Below, piece after piece: positions 6,419 to 9,786 of a stretch of DNA of 9,786 nt (position 1 is the stretch's first letter; each line of letters opens with the position of its first letter). Made by a program: the position numbers and the translations under genes. The stretch comes from Planctomycetota bacterium. Lineage in GTDB: Bacteria; Planctomycetota; Planctomycetia; Pirellulales; Pirellulaceae. The notes under the pieces are model-generated. The model was not told where the DNA came from. It saw nothing but the letters and a program-made list of their open reading frames with translations, and did not search any database. The stretch covers positions 1-9,786 of the forward strand of contig JAJSAJ010000479.1 in the NCBI GenBank assembly GCA_024274855.1, written 5' to 3'.

Positions 6419-6673
6419 CGGCCCTTGGGGAAACGCTGTCGACCAGGAAGACGTGCCGGTGGCGACGCGACACCATATCATCCCACACGGTGTAACAGAT
6501 CAACGCCAAAAACGTGGCAAGCGAAGCGCCCCTGCGCCACGCTGCTGCCAAACAGACAACGCATGAAAGGCCGATAGCCGAGTTTCATGCAAATGCCGGC
6601 CCCCAATGCATGGCGAACCGACGTAGGGTCCGGCGTGGACAGATCAAGTGCACCCGTTGGAGGGTGGTTCCAC

Positions 6674-7216
6674 TTACTCGCGATTGGCCTGATAAAGCAG
6701 ATCATCCGAGACGGTTTGATCGACAATGCGACCGTACTCGTCCAGGCTGCGCCGCTGGCCATAGGTGTGCCATGGGCTAACCTCTTCCAGCTCGGGCATG
6801 ACTTCCACCAACTGCTCGGCCAACATCTGAGCCATCCGCTCGATAGCCGGTGACTTGGTCCGCTCGCGAATAGCGGCCACGGTCTTCATCACGCGAACCA
6901 ATCGAGCCCGCTCCATAATCGGTCGTGACAGCCCGGTCTCAGGCTCAGCAAGCAGCTCCGTCAGCGGCACATCCAACGCCTTCTGCCATTTGTGGAGGTC
7001 GCTTAGCCGAAGATCCGTCGTCTCCTGCTCTTGCAAACGAAGGTGCCGCACATCGACACCCGTGTGCCGGGCAGCCGAGCGAAGCGAAACGCCCTGCTGG
7101 AGCCGCACCGTACGGATGCGGTGCATCTGCGGACCATTCGTGGGGGTCTCGCGAGCCTCTCGGGGTGCTGTCGGAACAACGTCCGTCGGCACTGCCGTGT
7201 AATCAACTATTGCCAT
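6674..7216 (-). CDS. XRE-like helix-turn-helix regulator, planctomycete type
   Basis: A 180-residue predicted DNA-binding protein. Residues 1-30 are a variable, Pro/Thr-rich leader. Residues 31-90 form an XRE-like HTH (HRIRTVRLQQGVSLRSAARHTGVDVRHLRLQEQETTDLRLSDLHKWQKALDVPLTELL region), in which GVSLRSAARHTGVD is the helix-turn-helix and RLQEQETTDLRLSDL the following helices. Residues 95-145 are a charged, Leu/Met-rich helical segment (LVRVMKTVAAIRERT, ERMAQMLAEQLVEVMPEL), likely for dimerisation. The conserved tail is SPWHTYGQRRSLDEYGRI. The ATG at 7216 follows a purine-rich stretch (GAGAGAAGAGAG). It is convergent with pheT, with 255 nt between the two stops and no clear gene there. Its targets are unknown. 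Confidence 0.85.
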   Translation of the reverse strand: MAIVDYTAVPTDVVPTAPREARETPTNGPQMHRIRTVRLQQGVSLRSAARHTGVDVRHLRLQEQETTDLRLSDLHKWQKALDVPLTELLAEPETGLSRPIMERARLVRVMKTVAAIRERTKSPAIERMAQMLAEQLVEVMPELEEVSPWHTYGQRRSLDEYGRIVDQTVSDDLLYQANRE

Positions 7217-8038
7217 TGCTCTCTTCTCTCTCGTTCTCGATGAATCCAGGCGTGTTCCGTTGCCTGCCTCGGGGCGTGGAACAATACTAAAAAGTGCACC
7301 AATTAGACGCGCGATCGACGCGTTTAGTTCCCGGAATCTAGCGATTATTCCGGATTTTCACTTAAGTTCAGCCTGCAAAGAGTTGCGGCGGAAGACGCGG
7401 CCTCCGGGAAAACCATTGAAAAAGGGAACCGATGACAGTGATCTGAAGCTGGGCCAAGGGGAAAGCGCAGCTCCTGCCGAGCCGGCGAAAAGTGTCGACG
7501 CTGGTTAACGTTACGGCTCAGCCGGAGCTTCGCCCTCCCGTGTGGTGGAGCACGTTGCGATGAGGGCCGGAACCGATCATACGTAGCTGTTCGGCTGAAT
7601 GCCCCTGCGGTCCCGCGTCTCTCGACTCCAATGGGCTCGCTGCGTGTGACCTGCGCGCATGCTCAGCCCGCAAACCGGTATGACCATAGAGTGTCATGCA
7701 GACCTCATGCAGACCATCCGATCGCTGCAACGCGGACGCTCGCCGAAATGCGGCATAGCACATCAGGCCCTGGATCGGTCATCTTGGCGAGAGAGTCGCC
7801 GGCGAGTCGCAGTCCTGTCGTCCGGTGTGCGGTGATCAGCAGGCGGTGCCAAGAACGAACTTGAGAACGACCAATACCAGACGCCACGTCGTGTGGACGA
7901 TCATCAAACACGCCAATCCAATCAGCATCGCATATCCCTACCGTGGTATCATCGATCGTCAATCCAAGAGTCGGAGATTTGCAATCCGATCGCAACAGGG
8001 CCAATCGAAGCACGGCCGATGGATTGCGAACGTTCTTT
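7217..8038. other. 822-base gap with no supported gene
   Basis: Several open frames cross this stretch on both strands, but none has family motifs or consistent coding character. Visible small features are an imperfect palindrome, ACGCG (7307-7311) with CGCGT (7319-7323), about 90 bp upstream of the HTH gene's start and a possible operator, and an 11-bp tandem duplication TCATGCAGACC (7694-7704 and 7705-7715). I see no tRNA, terminator or mobile element ends. A decayed gene is possible. Confidence 0.5.
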
Positions 8039-8668
8039 CTATTGATCAACTCTTGGCTCTTGAGTCGTTTTGGCTGGCGTTTCGGGCGTTTCGCCATTGC
8101 CCAGTGGCAAGTGACTCTGGGGCGTCATCCGGCAGACTCGCACGGAATGCTGCCGTCTGTTGGAATCGTCGAGTTGCTCGACGGCCTGGCGCCGGATCAT
8201 CTGAATACCACCTTGGTTGCTGTCCGTTGACGATGAATACAGCTGATCCGCCCAGCTGACCAGTCGGTCGAGCAGTTCGGGGCTAAGTGGTCGCGGGGCC
8301 CCATCGGCTCGCGCCATAACAAGCTGCGGGTCATGGCGCATCGTCCACAACCGGCGGATCTCAATACCGCGGATAGGTGAGTCTTCCTCTTGAACCATCA
8401 CAACCTCGCCATCCGTGTGCGTCATCCCGGTTCGGATTGCGGCCGCCGTTCCCAACCGGTCGCTATGGCGAGCCACGCGCAGTTGGGGATAATGCCGGGC
8501 AAGTTCAACGGCGATTTCTTCCGTTTGATCTGTCGAGCCATCGTCGACGACCAGAATCTCGAACTGCGAGGTGAGATCGGACAGTAAATCCAGCAAATCA
8601 GCAATCCGATCTGCCAGAATCGATTCCGCATTGTGTACAGGCAGTACGATGCTTAATGACGGAGCCAC
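8039..8668 (-). CDS. GT-A fold glycosyltransferase, family 2-like
   Basis: Small predicted family 2 glycosyltransferase, 209 residues from the preferred start. It opens with SLSIVLPVHNAE (4-15) and has EILVVDDGSTDQTEE (37-51), both nucleotide-sugar binding hallmarks. GEVVMVQEEDS (87-97) stands where the metal-binding DxD usually lies; here it reads EED. The protein has no membrane segment and lacks most of the acceptor domain of larger GT2 enzymes. I prefer the GTG at 8668: an AGGTGA Shine-Dalgarno lies 4 nt upstream and the conserved domain begins immediately. An in-frame ATG at 8791 would add 41 residues without recognisable homology (MKTNGKRLAVPASS...). The C-terminal 30 residues are low-complexity (GNGETPETPAKTTQ). 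It ends in TAG. Substrate is unknown. Confidence 0.82.
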   Translation of the reverse strand: MAPSLSIVLPVHNAESILADRIADLLDLLSDLTSQFEILVVDDGSTDQTEEIAVELARHYPQLRVARHSDRLGTAAAIRTGMTHTDGEVVMVQEEDSPIRGIEIRRLWTMRHDPQLVMARADGAPRPLSPELLDRLVSWADQLYSSSTDSNQGGIQMIRRQAVEQLDDSNRRQHSVRVCRMTPQSHLPLGNGETPETPAKTTQEPRVDQ

Positions 8669-8672
8669 GGGG

Positions 8673-8678
8673 TCACCT
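8673..8678 (-). promoter_or_regulatory. Shine-Dalgarno deciding the GT2 start
   Basis: On the minus strand AGGTGA is followed by CCCC and then GTG (8668-8666). This matches the 3' part of AGGAGGTGA and supports the GTG start over the ATG at 8791. Confidence 0.5.
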
Positions 8679-8894
8679 GTATTGCGTTGGAGGTGTCTTG
8701 GCCAAGGCAGCGGTGTTGTCTGGGCACACCGGTGTACAATCGCGTCAGCGGACGAAGCAGGCACGGCAAGCCGTTTTCCGTTCGTTTTCATCGGCTCACT
8801 GCAGCTGTGTACTCTACTGACGCGGCCCGAATATACTGTTGTGCACTTGATCCGTACCGCAACGATTGTGGCGAGTGGACGGGCCGGTAGTGGC

Positions 8895-9020
8895 TTGAAA
8901 GAACGGTTGTATCATATTTGCCATGTCTGGCGATTCCAGCTCATAATGGGTATTCTCGTCTGGGCGCCCGCCGGTATTGCTATTGGCGCATTGTGTCTTT
9001 CTGTCAGTAAATCTGCTTAA
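8895..9020 (+). CDS. Possible small membrane protein, 41 residues
   Basis: A short frame from a TTG at 8895 reads a basic/amphipathic start (LKERLYHICHVWRFQ) and then one hydrophobic span (LIMGILVWAPAGIAIGALCL) before SVSKSA and TAA. The pattern suits a single-pass membrane peptide. An internal ATG (8946) would leave only 24 residues. No Shine-Dalgarno is visible; TATACT at 8832-8837 could be a -10 box. The frame stays open upstream across the start of the opposite-strand GT2 gene. It may be chance. Confidence 0.2.
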   Translation: MKERLYHICHVWRFQLIMGILVWAPAGIAIGALCLSVSKSA

Positions 9021-9060
9021 GCGTCATTAACCTCTCTGCCGCATCAAGTTAGTTTGTTCC

Positions 9061-9543
9061 ATGAGCTACGAATCGAAATTGCTGGAATTGGCCCTTCAAC
9101 TGCCACCCGCGCCCAAGCCGATGGGTGTCTACAAACCGATTGTAATCGTCGGAAACATGGCTTATGTATCGGGACATGTCCCCTTGCTGTCGGACGGGAC
9201 CACATTGCAAGGGCGCGTCGGTCAGGACATGGACCAACAGGCCGGTTACCAAGCGGCTCGCCAAACAGGTCTGGCGATTCTGGCCACATTGCGCAACGCA
9301 CTTGGCACGCTCGACCGCGTGCAACGTGTCGTGAAGTTGTTTGGGATGGTCAATTGCATACCCAAGTTCGACCAACAGCCGGCGGTCATCAACGGGTGTA
9401 GCGAGCTGTTTGCGGACGTGTTTGGTCCAGACAACGGTGTTGGCGCTCGCAGCGCGATCGGAACGGTGGCACTGCCCGGGAACATCCCCGTTGAAATCGA
9501 AGCAATTTTCGAGATTCGCGCATCGGACTCAACGAGAACCTAA
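9061..9543 (+). CDS. RidA/YjgF/YER057c/UK114 family protein
   Basis: A 160-residue cytoplasmic protein of the Rid superfamily. Founding members are trimers that hydrolyse reactive enamine/imine intermediates; the activity of this subgroup is less certain. It begins SYESKLLELALQLPPAPKPMGVYKP, followed by GNMAYVSGHVPL (31-42), GRVGQDMDQQAGYQAARQTGLAILATL, LGTLDRVQRVVKLFGMVNC, PAVINGCSELFADVFGPDNG, and GARSAIGTVALPGNIPVEIEAIFEI. The Arg in GARSAIG is at the position of the catalytic Arg of RidA (R105 in E. coli numbering, from family knowledge). It is longer than RidA proper (about 128 residues) and matches the larger bacterial YjgF-like subgroup. The ATG at 9061 lacks a clear Shine-Dalgarno. 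The gene stands alone, followed by a repeat array. Confidence 0.93.
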   Translation: MSYESKLLELALQLPPAPKPMGVYKPIVIVGNMAYVSGHVPLLSDGTTLQGRVGQDMDQQAGYQAARQTGLAILATLRNALGTLDRVQRVVKLFGMVNCIPKFDQQPAVINGCSELFADVFGPDNGVGARSAIGTVALPGNIPVEIEAIFEIRASDSTRT

Positions 9544-9580
9544 CCCCGGACGAGCCGGAACCATTAAGAAGTGCATTCCA

Positions 9581-9786
9581 GAAGCCGCCTGCTTCAGCAG
9601 GCGGAGCAGTCACACAGTGAACCTAACTGCGAACCACCACCCCACACCGCGTTCCAAAAAGAAGCCGCCTGCTTTAGCTGGCAGAGCAGTCACACAGTGA
9701 ACCTAACTGCGAACCACCACCCCACACCGCGTTCCGAAAAGAAGCCGCCTGCTTCAGCGGGCGGAGCAGTCACACAGTGAACCTAA
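9581..9786. repeat. 80-bp tandem repeat array, 2.6 copies, runs off the edge
   Basis: Exact 80-bp period: copy 1 at 9581-9660, copy 2 at 9661-9740, copy 3 from 9741, cut by the window end. The copies are nearly identical. Each begins GAAGCCGCCTGC with a hairpin: copy 1 is a perfect 8-bp stem CCGCCTGC/GCAGGCGG around TTCA; copy 3 keeps the stem with one G-T wobble; copy 2 has two mismatches. A second small inverted repeat GCAGT/ACTGC follows, and the unit ends CACACCGCGTTCC plus an A-rich joint. The bases just before copy 1 (GCATTCCA) resemble that unit end, hinting at an older eroded copy. The array starts 37 bp after the ridA-family stop. There is no coding role and no T-run terminator. Confidence 0.9.

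Noticed and set aside
6105..6762. Minus-strand frames between pheT and the HTH gene that could be a frameshifted membrane protein (ATFLALICYTVWDDMV)
   Set aside because: They run on into antisense of pheT without their own stop, need a frameshift to join, and match no family I recognise.
7705..8097. 130-residue minus-strand ORF overlapping the GT2 3' end
   Set aside because: Starts inside GT2 in another frame, has no recognisable motif and no Shine-Dalgarno; likely a shadow frame.
9581..9786. CRISPR array
   Set aside because: The whole 80-bp unit repeats with no unique spacers.

Overview
The window looks like chromosomal DNA from a planctomycete, probably near Pirellulales. Three things point that way. 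The L20 protein starts MRTIKG. The 'MKIAYLTAGAGGMYCGSC' glycosyltransferase and the 180-residue HTH protein both resemble families I associate with planctomycetes. Gene density is low, with gaps of several hundred bases. The assignment is recognition from memory, not a search.

Layout. Positions 1-281 hold no gene I can support. A GT4 glycosyltransferase (282-1643, minus) is divergent from a translation cluster on the plus strand: rpmI (L35), rplT (L20), pheS and pheT. This is the classical infC-rpmI-rplT-pheST order, but no infC is present here. The cluster has unusually long gaps. Between rpmI and rplT lies a 135-bp insertion with 14-bp terminal inverted repeats (13/14) and perfect 9-bp target duplications, a MITE-like element. 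It is followed by a hairpin-rich leader. Between rplT and pheS lie 432 bases with a long-range inverted repeat.

The most interesting signals are two short upstream ORFs, each GTG-started, 9 sense codons long and tight against the next gene. One sits behind a perfect AAGGAGG and overlaps the rplT start as ATGA, encoding MSIPRGMNR. The other encodes MFSFFPIGR, with three Phe codons in its first five, and stops 4 nt before pheS. A Phe-rich leader ahead of PheRS genes has a functional precedent in the E. coli pheM leader, so this is a plausible Phe-tRNA sensor.

pheT is full length and in one frame but carries an in-frame TAG at codon 173 of an essential gene. This could be an error, a recent mutation, or readthrough or suppression. 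PheT also lacks the N-terminal tRNA-binding (EMAP/OB) insert.

Downstream of pheT are a convergent XRE-like HTH regulator (minus), an 822-base gap with no supported gene, a small GT2-type glycosyltransferase (minus) and a divergent RidA/YjgF-family protein (plus). The window ends inside an 80-bp tandem repeat array whose units carry a strong hairpin.
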